DNA from: Mycobacterium sp. PSTR-4-N
GTDB taxonomy: Bacteria; Actinomycetota; Actinomycetes; Mycobacteriales; Mycobacteriaceae
NCBI RefSeq assembly: GCF_022348085.1
Contig: NZ_JAKRFN010000026.1
Coordinates: 1-64,000 of the forward strand
Direction: 5' to 3'
Length of the DNA: 64,000 bases
The notes beneath the pieces are model-generated. The model worked only from the letters and a program-made list of their open reading frames with translations. It searched no databases and had not been told where the DNA came from. A program made the position numbers and the translations under genes. This document shows, piece by piece, positions 17,332 through 26,432 of this stretch (positions within the stretch are counted from its first letter, which is position 1; every line of letters begins with the position of its first letter).

Positions 17332-18555
17332 TCAGAAGTAGGCGTTGGCCGGAAGTGCGGTGCCGTGCAACAGGTTCTGACCGATTGCGCGGGCCTTGAG
17401 CCCGACCGGGTTGTGCAGCGTGATCGTGCGGATGTTGCGCCAGTGCCGGTCCAGGTTGCGGCTGCGGCTCGCCGCGCTGGCCCCGCCGAGTTCGAGCAGA
17501 CGCGTCGCGGCCTCCGGAGCCACGGCGTCCAGGTGCACTTTGACCTTGGCGACTTTGAGCTGCGCCTCGGTCGCGAGCACGGCGTCGGGCACGCGATCCT
17601 CGCCGTAGGAGTCGGTGGCCGCGCCGATCGCAGCGGCCGCGTCCAGCACCGCCGCCCGGGCGATCGCCGCGGTGCTGGCGATCTCACCGAGCTGGCGCTG
17701 CAGCAGCGGGTCGTCGATGGGTCGTTCGGTCACCGCGTGGCTGAAGCTGCGCTCGCGCGAGCGCAGCAGCGCCACCCCGTCGTCGACCACCGACTCCAGG
17801 ATCCCGGCGACCACCGCATGGATGAACAGCTGCAGCGAGGCGTACTGCACCGTCGGCTGGGGCTCCGCGTCGTAGGGCGTGTCGCTGAGCACCTCGTCCT
17901 GCGACACCGCGACATCGGTGAACACGGTCGTGCCGGTGCCGGTGCGGCGCTGCCCGAAGCCGTCCCAGTCGTCGATGATCTGCACACCGGGCCGGTCGGC
18001 GGGCACCACGACGGTGGCCACCGAGTCGTGGTCGGTGGTGGCCGTGACGGTGAGGTAATCGGAGAACAGCGTGCCGGTGCTGTAGAACTTCGTCCCGTCC
18101 AGCCGGTAGCCGCCCTCGGCGGGCAGCAGCCGGGTGTTGAACACCAGGCTGCCGACCGCCTGGGCGCCCTTCTCACTGAATGCGTTGCCGAAGGTCTTGC
18201 CTCGGGCCACCGTCGACAGCCACGCTGCCGAACGCGGATCGGCGCCGTCATGGTGGGTGCGCAGTCTCTCCTCCACGAACCAGAAGTGCGTCCGGAAGAT
18301 GTGCGCCACGATCGGGTCGGCACGCGCCACGTCGATGACGGCCGAGAACAGTTGCGGCACCGTCAGTCCGGGGCCGCCGAATGACGCGGGCAGCCGCAAT
18401 GTGCCGAAGCCGGCCCGCTTCAGGGCCGCCACCTGGTCGACGGGGTTCTCGTCGTGGCGGTCGCGGTCGGCGGCGCCGGCGGCGATGTCGCGCAGCAGCG
18501 CGGCGAAGTCCTCGGAGTCGGGCAGCAGGGCGGTGAGGTGATCGACGGAGGTCAT
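17332..18555 (-). CDS. Acyl-CoA dehydrogenase-fold flavoprotein (DszC/SfnC-like)
   Basis: A 407-aa protein with the three-domain acyl-CoA dehydrogenase fold. The N-terminal helices carry LRLPASFGGPGLT, the middle beta domain FGNAFSEKG and KFYSTG, and the C-terminus ends in WRNIRTITLHNPVGLKAR. That last motif and the absence of the usual GG(T/S)NE(I/V)QR ending point to the flavin-dependent monooxygenase branch (DszC, SfnC) that uses reduced FMN and O2, often on sulfur compounds. The substrate is unknown. It stands alone and converges on the Rad50-like gene. Confidence 0.82.
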   Translation of the reverse strand: MTSVDHLTALLPDSEDFAALLRDIAAGAADRDRHDENPVDQVAALKRAGFGTLRLPASFGGPGLTVPQLFSAVIDVARADPIVAHIFRTHFWFVEERLRTHHDGADPRSAAWLSTVARGKTFGNAFSEKGAQAVGSLVFNTRLLPAEGGYRLDGTKFYSTGTLFSDYLTVTATTDHDSVATVVVPADRPGVQIIDDWDGFGQRRTGTGTTVFTDVAVSQDEVLSDTPYDAEPQPTVQYASLQLFIHAVVAGILESVVDDGVALLRSRERSFSHAVTERPIDDPLLQRQLGEIASTAAIARAAVLDAAAAIGAATDSYGEDRVPDAVLATEAQLKVAKVKVHLDAVAPEAATRLLELGGASAASRSRNLDRHWRNIRTITLHNPVGLKARAIGQNLLHGTALPANAYF

Positions 18556-18677
18556 GACCGTGATGTGTACCGATGCGCGATCGGTATGCCACTGCTTTCG
18601 CTCAGCTCGAACCGAACCTCGACCCTAACCGCAGCCGGAATGGCCGGCCCTGAGCGCCGGGGGCACAATGGGCCCTG

Positions 18678-19946
18678 ATGACGATGAACGCCAAGCGGCG
18701 GCGCACGCACGCCAAGCTGGCCGCGCTGCCGGGCGTGCGGCCGGTCCGGCGGCCGACAGGGGCGAACGGCGCACACGGCGGCACCGGCGAGTTCGACGTG
18801 TACTACGTGCGTACCGGGCGTAAATCGACGCATCCGTTGCTGATCATCCCGGGCGGTCCGGGGGCCGCGTCGGTTGCGCTGTACCGCTCATTTCGCCGGC
18901 GTGCGGCGCTCGCCGGGCTGGACGTGATCATGGTCGAGCACCGGGGTGTCGGGCTGTCCCGGCACGACGACGGCGGCCACGATCTGCCTCCTGAAGCGCT
19001 GACGATCCGCGCCGTCGTCGACGACCTCGCCGCGGTGCTCGACGACGCCCACGTCGACAAAGCCATCGTCTACGGCGCCTCTTACGGCACCTACCTGGCC
19101 GCCGGTCTGGGCGTGTCCCACCCGGAGCGCGTGCACGCGATGGTGCTGGACTCTCCACTGCTGTCGGCCGGCGACATCGCCGAGGTGCGAGCCCAGACGC
19201 GCCGCGTCCTGTGGGACGGGACCGAACCGGGCACGGCGGAGTTGGCGGCCAAGGTGCGCCGCCTGGTACAGGGCGGCGTGGTGACGAGCAAGGACGCGCA
19301 GCTCATCGGAGACGTGTACGGCGTCGCCGGTCCGGAGGTGCTGTGCCGGCAACTGGACCTCCTGCTCGCCGGACACGACTGGCTGTGGGCGGCCGTCGGC
19401 TTCGGTGAGCGCAACCTGCTGGAACGCAAGACGCCCTATCAACACGAGCCCGACCTCGTCGAGCGCATCGCCTACCGCGAGTTGAACTACGGTGCCGAGC
19501 CAGACGGCCTTCCCCTGGACCCGGCTGTCGCGCTGCGCGAGATGGCGCTCGGGGACGTCGAATTCGTCGCCGAGCCCTACGATCTGGCCTCGGCGATGCC
19601 GCACTTCCGGTGGCCGACCGCGGTGCTCTCCGGCGGTCGCGACCTCACCACGCCCCCGGGGATCGCCCAGCGGGTCGCCGGCCTCGTTCCCGACGCGGTG
19701 CTCGTCGACCTCCCCACCGCCGGGCACAGCATGCTCGACACCCGCGAGCACGCCGCACTGCAGGTGTGCCGGGCGGCGGCCGCCGGTCAGATGGCCGAAC
19801 TGGCCTCGCGCGGAACGGAACTGGATGCGCTGCCGGCCAACCTGACGATCCGGCTGCTGGTCGGCGCGATCCGGCTGGCCGCCCGCGCGGAGGGCACGGT
19901 GCCCGACGCGCTGCCGCGCGCGGTCCGGCAGGTCACTGCTTCATGA
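18678..19946 (+). CDS. Alpha/beta-hydrolase, proline iminopeptidase-like
   Basis: A 422-aa hydrolase. The oxyanion-hole motif LLIIPGGPGAAS, the nucleophile elbow GASYGTY, an acid near GGRDLTTPP and the catalytic His in AGHSMLD give a complete Ser-Asp-His triad. HGGPG-type hydrolases include prolyl aminopeptidases and related esterases. The C-terminal ~80 residues are an extra Ala-rich extension. It overlaps the end of the convergent oppA gene by 14 nt, so the neighbouring peptide transporter is suggestive context only. Confidence 0.82.
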   Translation: MTMNAKRRRTHAKLAALPGVRPVRRPTGANGAHGGTGEFDVYYVRTGRKSTHPLLIIPGGPGAASVALYRSFRRRAALAGLDVIMVEHRGVGLSRHDDGGHDLPPEALTIRAVVDDLAAVLDDAHVDKAIVYGASYGTYLAAGLGVSHPERVHAMVLDSPLLSAGDIAEVRAQTRRVLWDGTEPGTAELAAKVRRLVQGGVVTSKDAQLIGDVYGVAGPEVLCRQLDLLLAGHDWLWAAVGFGERNLLERKTPYQHEPDLVERIAYRELNYGAEPDGLPLDPAVALREMALGDVEFVAEPYDLASAMPHFRWPTAVLSGGRDLTTPPGIAQRVAGLVPDAVLVDLPTAGHSMLDTREHAALQVCRAAAAGQMAELASRGTELDALPANLTIRLLVGAIRLAARAEGTVPDALPRAVRQVTAS

Positions 19947-21600
19947 AGCCGATCGCGCTGTAGTTCAGGTCACCGATGCCGGCGGGGCCGTAGTTGGCCA
20001 GTGTGGCCCGCACCGCGACGTTGCCGGCCGCTTGGAACAGCGGCAGGCTGTGCACTTCCTGCCAGATCATCGTGTCCAGCTCGTTGGCCAGGGTGCGGGC
20101 CTTGGCAGGGTCCAGCTCGGACAGCGTCTGGTCGATCTTGGCGTCGATCTGCGGGCTGCCGATCTTGCCATAGTTGCTCTCGCCGGCAGACGCATACGCC
20201 TGGGTGAGGCTGGACAGGGCGAAAGCATCGCCGCCCCAGGCGAATTGGACGATGTCGAAGTTGCCGGGGGTGACGAATTCGGTGAACAGCTTCCCGCCTG
20301 CGGCGGGCACCAGCTGCAGGTCGACACCGATCTGGGAGAGGTTGTTCTGCGCGATCTGCCCGATCTGACCGGTGCTCTGCGCGTCGTAGTACACGTCGCG
20401 GATGGTCAACCGTCGGCCGTCCTTCTCCCGGAACTGGCCGTTCTGCCGCCAGCCCAGCGCGTCGAGTTCTCTCTTGGCGGCTTCTGGGTCGAAGGGAATG
20501 CTGTTGTCCTGGTAGCCCTCCTGGCCGGCCAGATAGATGTGGTTGTTCAGCGGGACGGGCTTGTCGACGAGGCCGTTCTGGGCGACGGTGACGATGGCCT
20601 GCCGGTCGATGCCCTTGGCGATCGCCATCCGCAGCTTCGGATCGGCGAGGATCGAGCCGGGCGCCCCGTTGAATGTCATGTGGTACCACTGCGCCGACGG
20701 GGCGCGGCGCATCGCGATGCCCGGCGCGGAGCGGGTGGTTTTCAGCTCGTCGAGCGTGGCGACACCGCTGGCGTCGATCGAGTTGTTCAGCAGCGCAGGG
20801 ATGCGGGCCGCGTCGTCCAGCACGGTGTAGCTGATGGAATCCAGCAGCGGGGGAGTGCCCCACCATTTCGGGTTGCGGCCCAACGTGATCCGTTGGGCGC
20901 CGCGGTCGATGTTGGTGATGATGAACGGGCCCGCGGTGGGCGGCGGGCCGTCCCGGAAGCCGGTGTTGAACGCTTCCGGCGTACCGGTCATCTCTTTCGG
21001 GAACAGCATGCCGTTACCGGCGAACAGGCCTTTCCAGTCGGCGTAATGCTTGGCGAAGGTGACGATCGCCTGCCGGTCGTCGACACCCTTGGTGACGGAG
21101 CCGACACGCTCTGCACCGTTGGGGGACGCGAACAGGTACCGCTTGTCCTTACCGCTGGTCGCGTTCACCTGCGCCGCGATGTCCTCCCACGTGATCGGCC
21201 TGCCGTTGCTCCACACCGCTTTCGGGTTGATCGTGTAGGTGACCACCTGCGGATCGGTACCCGTCAACTCCACGTTGGTGAAGTAGTCGCTGTTGACGGT
21301 CATCTCCCCGTTGGGCTTGATGAAGAACGCGCGCGGCAGCATCGTCTTGTACATCGCGCCGATCTCGCCCAGGTTGCCGTCGATGTGCAGGTTGTTGAAG
21401 TTGGCCGGGAAGCCGGTCAGCGCCAGCCGCAGCGTGCCGCCCTGCTGCAGCGTGGTGGGGTCCTGCGGGTTGATGTCGGCGGTGCCGCCCAGCTCGGCGC
21501 TGCCGCCTGCCGACGGGGCCGGTTCCTGCGAACCCGAGCATCCGGTGAGCACCAGGATGCCGACGAACCCGAGACAGAGCAGACGCAGCAGGAGGTTCAT
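19933..21600 (-). CDS. oppA: Peptide ABC transporter substrate-binding lipoprotein OppA
   Basis: A 555-aa periplasmic-type binding protein of the SBP_bac_5 family. The signal peptide MNLLLRLLCLGFVGILVLTG is followed by the lipobox Cys (C21), so the protein is membrane anchored. The mature part has the family pattern, including LRLALTGFPANFNNL, TYTINPKAVWSNGRPITWED and KGIDRQAI. It captures oligopeptides for the permease encoded upstream and is the last gene of the opp run, 11 nt after oppD. M. tuberculosis has the same gene order (Rv1283c-Rv1280c). Confidence 0.92.
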   Translation of the reverse strand: MNLLLRLLCLGFVGILVLTGCSGSQEPAPSAGGSAELGGTADINPQDPTTLQQGGTLRLALTGFPANFNNLHIDGNLGEIGAMYKTMLPRAFFIKPNGEMTVNSDYFTNVELTGTDPQVVTYTINPKAVWSNGRPITWEDIAAQVNATSGKDKRYLFASPNGAERVGSVTKGVDDRQAIVTFAKHYADWKGLFAGNGMLFPKEMTGTPEAFNTGFRDGPPPTAGPFIITNIDRGAQRITLGRNPKWWGTPPLLDSISYTVLDDAARIPALLNNSIDASGVATLDELKTTRSAPGIAMRRAPSAQWYHMTFNGAPGSILADPKLRMAIAKGIDRQAIVTVAQNGLVDKPVPLNNHIYLAGQEGYQDNSIPFDPEAAKRELDALGWRQNGQFREKDGRRLTIRDVYYDAQSTGQIGQIAQNNLSQIGVDLQLVPAAGGKLFTEFVTPGNFDIVQFAWGGDAFALSSLTQAYASAGESNYGKIGSPQIDAKIDQTLSELDPAKARTLANELDTMIWQEVHSLPLFQAAGNVAVRATLANYGPAGIGDLNYSAIGFMKQ

Positions 21601-21611
21601 GCGGACAGACT

Positions 21612-23435
21612 CTAACCGGGCGGGCGCGGAACCGCGGCCAGCAATCGCCGCGTGTACTCGTCGCGAGGGTTGCCGAAGACGTCCTCGCTGGTGCCCTGCT
21701 CGACGATCCGGCCGCGGTGCATCACCGCGACGTCGTGGGCCAGGTGTTTGACCACCGACAGGTCGTGCGAGACGAACAGGTATGCCAGCCCGAAGCGGTC
21801 CTGAAGGTCGAGAAGCAGATTGATGATGCCGGCCTGGATCGACACGTCGAGCGCCGACACGGGTTCGTCGAGCGCCAGGATCTTCGGGTGCAGCGCCAGC
21901 GCGCGGGCGATGCCGATGCGCTGCTTCTGTCCGCCGGAGAATTCCGCCGGATAGCGGGCGGCGTCCTCGCGGCGCAACCCGACGAGCATCAGCAACTCGG
22001 CCACCCGGTCGGCGATCGCACTCTTGTCAGAACCGTTGGCCTGCAACGGCTCTGCGAGAACATCGGACACCGGCAGCCGCGGATCCAAGGAGGCGACCGG
22101 ATCCTGGAACACCACCTGCAGATCGCCGCGCAGTGCGCGGCGTGCCCGGCGGTCCAGTGACGCGACGTCGGCGCCGAGCACCTCGATGCTGCCCTGCTGC
22201 GGCGCGGTCAACCCGAGAATCTGGTGCAGAGTGGTCGATTTTCCCGAGCCGGATTCGCCGACGATGCCGAGCGTGCGGCCTTGCCGCACCGTCAAATCCA
22301 CGCCGTCGACAGCACGGACCTCGCCGACCCGGCGCCGCAACACCACGCCCTTGGTCAGCGGGAACGTCTTCACCAGACCGCGCACCGACACGACGACCGG
22401 CGCCTCGGGGTCCGTCACGCCGGGCGACCCGGTGCTGACGCGAAAGATTTCGGCCGCGCTGCGGCCGGTGACCTCCTCGTGTCGGATGCATGCGACGGTG
22501 TGGTCCGGCCCGACAGGGGTCAGCTCCGGTTCGGCGGCGCTGCACTCGGCGATGGCCAGGGGGCAGCGCGGCGTGAAAGGGCATCCGGGGGGCAGTGCGG
22601 ACAGTGACGGGGGAGCGCCCGGGATCGGCACCAGCCGAGCGCCCTGCGGGGCATCCAGTCGCGGCACTGACCCCAAAAGGCCGGCGGTATAAGGCATTCG
22701 GCGTCTGGCGTAGAGGTCGGCGACCGGCGCGGTCTCGACGGCGCGGCCGGCGTACATGACCAGTGCGCGGTCGGCGAACTCGGCGACGACGCCGAGGTCG
22801 TGGGTGATGATCAGCACGCCCGCGCCGGTGACGTCGCGCGCGGTGCGCAGCACCTCGAGGATCTGAGCCTGGACGGTCACGTCGAGCGCGGTCGTGGGTT
22901 CGTCGCAGATCAGCAGATCCGGATCGTTGGCGATCGCGATCGCGATCACCACCCGCTGGCGCTCCCCGCCGGAGAGTTCATGGGGAAACGCCGCCGCGCG
23001 CTGGGCGGGCTGCGCGATGCCGACGAGTTCGAGCAGTTCCACCGCGCGGGCGCGGGCGGCTTGGCGGCTCACGTCGCGGCGGTGGATGCGGACCGCCTCG
23101 GCGATCTGGTCGCCCACCGTGTAGACCGGGGTCAGCGACGACATCGGGTCCTGGAAGACGGTGCCGATCCTCGCGCCGCGGATGTGCGACATCTCCGCAT
23201 CGGATCCGGTGAGCAACTCGGAGCCGTGCAAGCGCACCGACCCGGACACCTCGGCGTACTCGGGCAGCAGGCCGACCACGGCCATCGCGCCCGCCGACTT
23301 GCCCGCCCCCGATTCACCGACCAACGCCACGACCTCACCGGCGGCGACGTCGTAGTCCAGGCCGCGCACCGCGGGCACCCGTTCGGTGTCGGTGGGGAAG
23401 GTGACGGTCAGGTCCCGTACCTGCAGCAGGGTCAT
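21612..23435 (-). CDS. oppD: Peptide ABC transporter ATP-binding protein with two fused cassettes (OppDF)
   Basis: A 607-aa protein with two complete nucleotide-binding domains in one chain. Cassette 1 has GESGAGKSAG, LSGGERQRV and LLICDEPTTALD. Cassette 2 (from about residue 300) has GESGSGKST, FSGGQKQRIG and ILALDEPVSALD. Between them is the oligopeptide-transporter C-terminal motif with Cys residues (GCPFTPRCPLAIAEC). The fusion replaces separate OppD and OppF and is normal in mycobacteria. The ATG at 23435 overlaps the oppC stop (ATGA). The longer open frame upstream runs inside oppC and is not used. Confidence 0.92.
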   Translation of the reverse strand: MTLLQVRDLTVTFPTDTERVPAVRGLDYDVAAGEVVALVGESGAGKSAGAMAVVGLLPEYAEVSGSVRLHGSELLTGSDAEMSHIRGARIGTVFQDPMSSLTPVYTVGDQIAEAVRIHRRDVSRQAARARAVELLELVGIAQPAQRAAAFPHELSGGERQRVVIAIAIANDPDLLICDEPTTALDVTVQAQILEVLRTARDVTGAGVLIITHDLGVVAEFADRALVMYAGRAVETAPVADLYARRRMPYTAGLLGSVPRLDAPQGARLVPIPGAPPSLSALPPGCPFTPRCPLAIAECSAAEPELTPVGPDHTVACIRHEEVTGRSAAEIFRVSTGSPGVTDPEAPVVVSVRGLVKTFPLTKGVVLRRRVGEVRAVDGVDLTVRQGRTLGIVGESGSGKSTTLHQILGLTAPQQGSIEVLGADVASLDRRARRALRGDLQVVFQDPVASLDPRLPVSDVLAEPLQANGSDKSAIADRVAELLMLVGLRREDAARYPAEFSGGQKQRIGIARALALHPKILALDEPVSALDVSIQAGIINLLLDLQDRFGLAYLFVSHDLSVVKHLAHDVAVMHRGRIVEQGTSEDVFGNPRDEYTRRLLAAVPRPPG

Positions 23436-24325
23436 CGGCGTGACCCCAGACGGACCCGTCGGGCCGGGCGCGCGCCCGGATCCAGCGCGTCGCGCAGGCC
23501 GTCGCCGATGAGGTTGGCGCACAACACGATCAACACCAGCACGCCGGCGGGGAACAGGAACACCCACGGGAACGTCGTCACCGAGCCGGTGCCGGCCGCG
23601 ATCAGCGTGCCCAGCGACACGTCGGGCGGCTGCACGCCGAACCCCAGGAAGCTCAGCCCGGTTTCGGCGAGGATCGCGACGCCGACGTTGAGGGTGGTGT
23701 CGATGATCAGGATCGACGCGACGTTGGGCACGATGTGGCGGGCGATGATCCGCGTGTTGCTGACCCCCATGTAGCGTGCAGCGGCGACGAATTCGCGATC
23801 GCGCAGGCTCATCGTCAGGCCACGCACCATGCGGGAGCTGATCATCCAGCTGAACGCGGCCAGCAGCACGATCAGCCACACCACCGTGCCGGCGCCCCGC
23901 GTGCTGGGCGTGACGATCGCGATGAGGATGAAGCCCGGCACCACGAGCAGCAGGTCGACGAACCACATCAGCACGGTGTCGCGCCAGCCGCCGAAGTACC
24001 CCGCGACCGCGCCGACGGTCGCGGCGACGAGCGTGGAGATCACGGCCACACAGACACCGATCACCATCGATTTCTGCATGCCCCGCAGCGTCTGGGCCAG
24101 CAGGTCCTGGCCGAGCGCGTTGGTGCCGAACCAGTGTTGCGGCGACGGCGGCTGCTGCAGCGCGTAGTAATCCAGGTCGGTGTAGGAGTAGGGCAATAGC
24201 GGCGGCAGTGCCCAGCAGCCCACGAACAGCACGATCAGCACCACGACCGACACCATCGCGGGCCGGTTGCGGCGGAAGCGGCGCCACACCAGGGTGCGCC
24301 GTGACACGAACTCCGGAGTGGTCAT
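23432..24325 (-). CDS. oppC: Peptide ABC transporter permease OppC
   Basis: A 297-aa inner-membrane permease of the DppC/OppC type. An N-terminal FVSRRTLVWRRFRRNRPAM cytosolic segment precedes the first helix. A large loop (DYYALQQPPSPQHWFGTNAL, then GQDLL) follows, and the BPD_transp_1 domain holds the EAA-like loop REFVAAARYMGVSNTRII. It pairs with OppB to form the channel. Both ends overlap the neighbouring genes by ATGA, which shows tight translational coupling. Confidence 0.92.
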   Translation of the reverse strand: MTTPEFVSRRTLVWRRFRRNRPAMVSVVVLIVLFVGCWALPPLLPYSYTDLDYYALQQPPSPQHWFGTNALGQDLLAQTLRGMQKSMVIGVCVAVISTLVAATVGAVAGYFGGWRDTVLMWFVDLLLVVPGFILIAIVTPSTRGAGTVVWLIVLLAAFSWMISSRMVRGLTMSLRDREFVAAARYMGVSNTRIIARHIVPNVASILIIDTTLNVGVAILAETGLSFLGFGVQPPDVSLGTLIAAGTGSVTTFPWVFLFPAGVLVLIVLCANLIGDGLRDALDPGARPARRVRLGSRR

Positions 24326-25299
24326 GAGGCACGCACCCGGGGGTCGAGGGCGGCGTAGAGCACGTCGGAGAGCAGACCGCCCAGCAGGATCGTCGTCCCG
24401 GAGAACACCGTGAAGGCGACCACGATGTTGGTGTCCTGGGCGGCGATGCCCTGCACGAACCACTCACCCATGCCGTGCCAGCCGAAGATCTTCTCGACGA
24501 ACACCGCGCCGGTCACCAGACCGCTGATGCCGTAGGCGAACAGCGTCGCCATCGGGATCAGCGCCGTGCGCAACCCGTGCCGGAACAGCGCCTGACGCCG
24601 CGTCAATCCCTTGGCCCTGGCGGTGCGGATGAAGTCCTGGCCCAGCACGTCGAGCATCGCATTGCGTTGGTAGCGGCTGAAACCCGCGATCGAGCCCAGC
24701 GCCAGCGTCGCGGTCGGCAGCACCAGATGCTGCAGCCGGTCCACGAACTGGTTCCACCCGCCGCCCACCGCGTCGGTCGAGGTCTCGCCGGTGTACTCGA
24801 ACAGCTGCACGCCGAGCACCGAGTTGACCTTCAACGCCGCCAGGATCAGCAGGTTGGCCACCACGAACGTAGGGGCGCTGATGATGAGCAGCGACACCAC
24901 GGTGATCACGCGGTCGGACAGCCGGTACTGCCGGACGGCGCCCCACGCGCCCACGACGACGCCGATGATCGTGCCGAGCACCGAGCCGATGATCACCAGC
25001 CGCAGGCTCACCCCGACCCGGCGCCACAACTCGTCGGTCACCGGCTGTCCCGTCACCGTGGTGCCGAAATCACCGCGCATTGCACCGGACACCCAGTGGG
25101 CGTACCGGACCGGGATCGGTCGATCGAGGCCCAGTTCCGCGGCTTTGGCGTCGATGACGGCCTGCGGAGGGCGGGGGCTGCGTTCGAGCAGGCTGTCCAG
25201 CGGATGGAACGTCAGCGAGGTCAGGGTGAACGCCAGGAAAGAGGCCAGCGCCAGCAACACCAGGTAGTTGAGCAGCCGCCGCGCCAGGAAGCGGGTCAT
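24322..25299 (-). CDS. oppB: Peptide ABC transporter permease OppB
   Basis: A 325-aa permease of the DppB/OppB type. The N-terminus RFLARRLLNYLVLLALASFLAF is the first helix (given here as RFLARRLLNYLV plus LLALASFLAF), followed by the family motif DFGTTVTGQPV and the EAA-like loop DFIRTARAKGLTRRQALF. It forms the membrane channel with OppC. ATG 25299 is chosen because upstream sequence in frame is low complexity and the family starts with this helix. The stop overlaps the oppC start. Confidence 0.92.
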   Translation of the reverse strand: MTRFLARRLLNYLVLLALASFLAFTLTSLTFHPLDSLLERSPRPPQAVIDAKAAELGLDRPIPVRYAHWVSGAMRGDFGTTVTGQPVTDELWRRVGVSLRLVIIGSVLGTIIGVVVGAWGAVRQYRLSDRVITVVSLLIISAPTFVVANLLILAALKVNSVLGVQLFEYTGETSTDAVGGGWNQFVDRLQHLVLPTATLALGSIAGFSRYQRNAMLDVLGQDFIRTARAKGLTRRQALFRHGLRTALIPMATLFAYGISGLVTGAVFVEKIFGWHGMGEWFVQGIAAQDTNIVVAFTVFSGTTILLGGLLSDVLYAALDPRVRAS

Positions 25300-25334
25300 C
25301 CGGCGGGTCCGCCTCGGTGCTGCACCCGCACAGG

Positions 25335-25577
25335 CTATGGGATCGCCGGGCCTCCGACAGGGCGGCCCTCCGGCGCGCCGGGGCGCGACATGTCGACCAT
25401 GAACGGTCCCGGGTGGTGCCCGCCACCGCGCGCGGCATGGATCGCCGCGCCGCCCACCCCGCCGATCACCGCCGCGATCGCGACCGCGGCCGCGACCTCG
25501 CGGACTCGCCGCCGGCGCGGCTCGGGCTCGGGGGTCGCCCACGCTCCGTCGTCGAGGGCGGCTGCTGATTCGGTCAT
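25335..25577 (-). CDS. Small single-span membrane protein
   Basis: An 80-aa protein of unknown function. Residues 1-26 are acidic then strongly basic (EPEPRRRRVREV). One hydrophobic helix (AAAVAIAAVIGGVGGAAI, about 28-46) follows, and then a short Gly/Pro/His-rich outer tail. It lies 35 nt upstream of oppB on the same strand and may be the first gene of that transcript. It diverges from the response-regulator gene, so the shared intergenic region with the CACAGC repeats may affect it too. The coding call rests on codon pattern and a clean membrane segment. Confidence 0.6.
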   Translation of the reverse strand: MTESAAALDDGAWATPEPEPRRRRVREVAAAVAIAAVIGGVGGAAIHAARGGGHHPGPFMVDMSRPGAPEGRPVGGPAIP

Positions 25578-25624
25578 GGGCCCAGGATGACCGGTTCAGA
25601 TGAGTGCCGGCTGTGTGTCCGCTT

Positions 25625-25652
25625 CACAGCAGGCGCATAGCTTCGGCACAGC
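25625..25652 (+). promoter_or_regulatory. Triple 11-bp-spaced direct repeats (site A), likely response-regulator box
   Basis: CACAGC (25625-25630), CATAGC (25636-25641) and CACAGC (25647-25652) are spaced exactly 11 bp apart, one helical turn, as is typical for OmpR-family response regulators binding head to tail. The last repeat abuts the -35 position of the promoter driving the response-regulator gene. Related copies occur at 27953-27969 and 29900-29916. Confidence 0.65.
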
Positions 25653-25672
25653 CGCGCCCCACGGACGGCACC

Positions 25673-25686
25673 CATAATGGAACGCG
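25673..25686 (+). promoter_or_regulatory. -10 element and probable leaderless start of the response-regulator gene
   Basis: CATAAT at 25673-25678 resembles a sigma-A -10 hexamer. The GTG at 25686 lies where transcription would begin, so the message may be leaderless. The ATG at 25677 is inside the -10 hexamer and therefore an unlikely start. Confidence 0.5.
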
Positions 25687-26432
25687 TGACCTCATCGACC
25701 AGCGACATCGACGCCGCGCGGGTGGTGATGCGCCGCGCTGACGGAAGCCCGGTGCACGTGCTCGTCGTCGACGACGAACCGGTGCTGGCCGAGCTGGTGT
25801 CCATGGCGCTGCGCTACGAGGGGTGGGAGATCTCGACCGCCGGCGACGGCGCCACCGCGATCGCGGCGGCGCGCGACAACCCACCGGATGTGGTCGTGCT
25901 CGACGTGATGCTGCCGGACATGAGCGGTCTGGACGTCCTGCACCGGCTGCGAGAGCAGATCCCCGGCCTGCCGCTGCTGCTGCTCACCGCCAAGGATTCG
26001 GTGGAGGACCGCATCGCCGGACTGACCGCCGGCGGCGACGACTACGTCACCAAACCGTTCAGCATCGAAGAGGTCGTCTTGCGGTTGCGGGCGCTGCTGC
26101 GTCGCACCGGGGTCAGCACAGAGGCCGCCGGAGCGACGATCGTGGTCGGCGATCTGGTCCTCGACGAGGACAGTCACGAGGTCACCCGCGCGGGCGAACC
26201 GATCACGCTGACCGCCACGGAGTTCGAACTGCTGCGGTTCATGATGCGCAATGCCAAGCGGGTGCTGAGCAAGGCACAGATCCTGGATCGGGTGTGGAGC
26301 TACGACTTCGGTGGACGGTCGAACATCGTCGAGCTGTACGTCTCGTATCTGCGCAAGAAGATCGACAGTGGCCGGGAGCCGATGATCCACACGCTGCGCG
26401 GCGCCGGGTATGTCCTCAAGCCCGCGCGCTGA
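25686..26432 (+). CDS. OmpR-family response regulator
   Basis: A 248-aa regulator. The receiver domain has the acidic pair DD (29-30), the phospho-acceptor D73 (VVVLDVMLPD) and the conserved Lys in DDYVTKPFS. The C-terminal winged-helix DNA-binding domain includes LTATEFELLRFM and FGGRSNIVELYVSYLRKKID. It pairs with the sensor kinase that overlaps its 3' end by 23 nt. Direct repeats upstream of this gene and of the two glycosyltransferase units suggest that it controls itself and the envelope module downstream. The frame is open from ATG 25677, but that codon sits in the promoter. Confidence 0.92.
   Translation: MTSSTSDIDAARVVMRRADGSPVHVLVVDDEPVLAELVSMALRYEGWEISTAGDGATAIAAARDNPPDVVVLDVMLPDMSGLDVLHRLREQIPGLPLLLLTAKDSVEDRIAGLTAGGDDYVTKPFSIEEVVLRLRALLRRTGVSTEAAGATIVVGDLVLDEDSHEVTRAGEPITLTATEFELLRFMMRNAKRVLSKAQILDRVWSYDFGGRSNIVELYVSYLRKKIDSGREPMIHTLRGAGYVLKPAR

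Noticed and set aside
20032..21615. 527-codon plus-strand frame opposite oppA
   Set aside because: Antisense shadow of a clear OppA lipoprotein; no domain or start signal.
21612..24467. 951-codon reading of oppD as one long protein
   Set aside because: The first ~340 codons are oppC in another frame; OppD begins at ATG 23435 with MTLLQVRDLTV.
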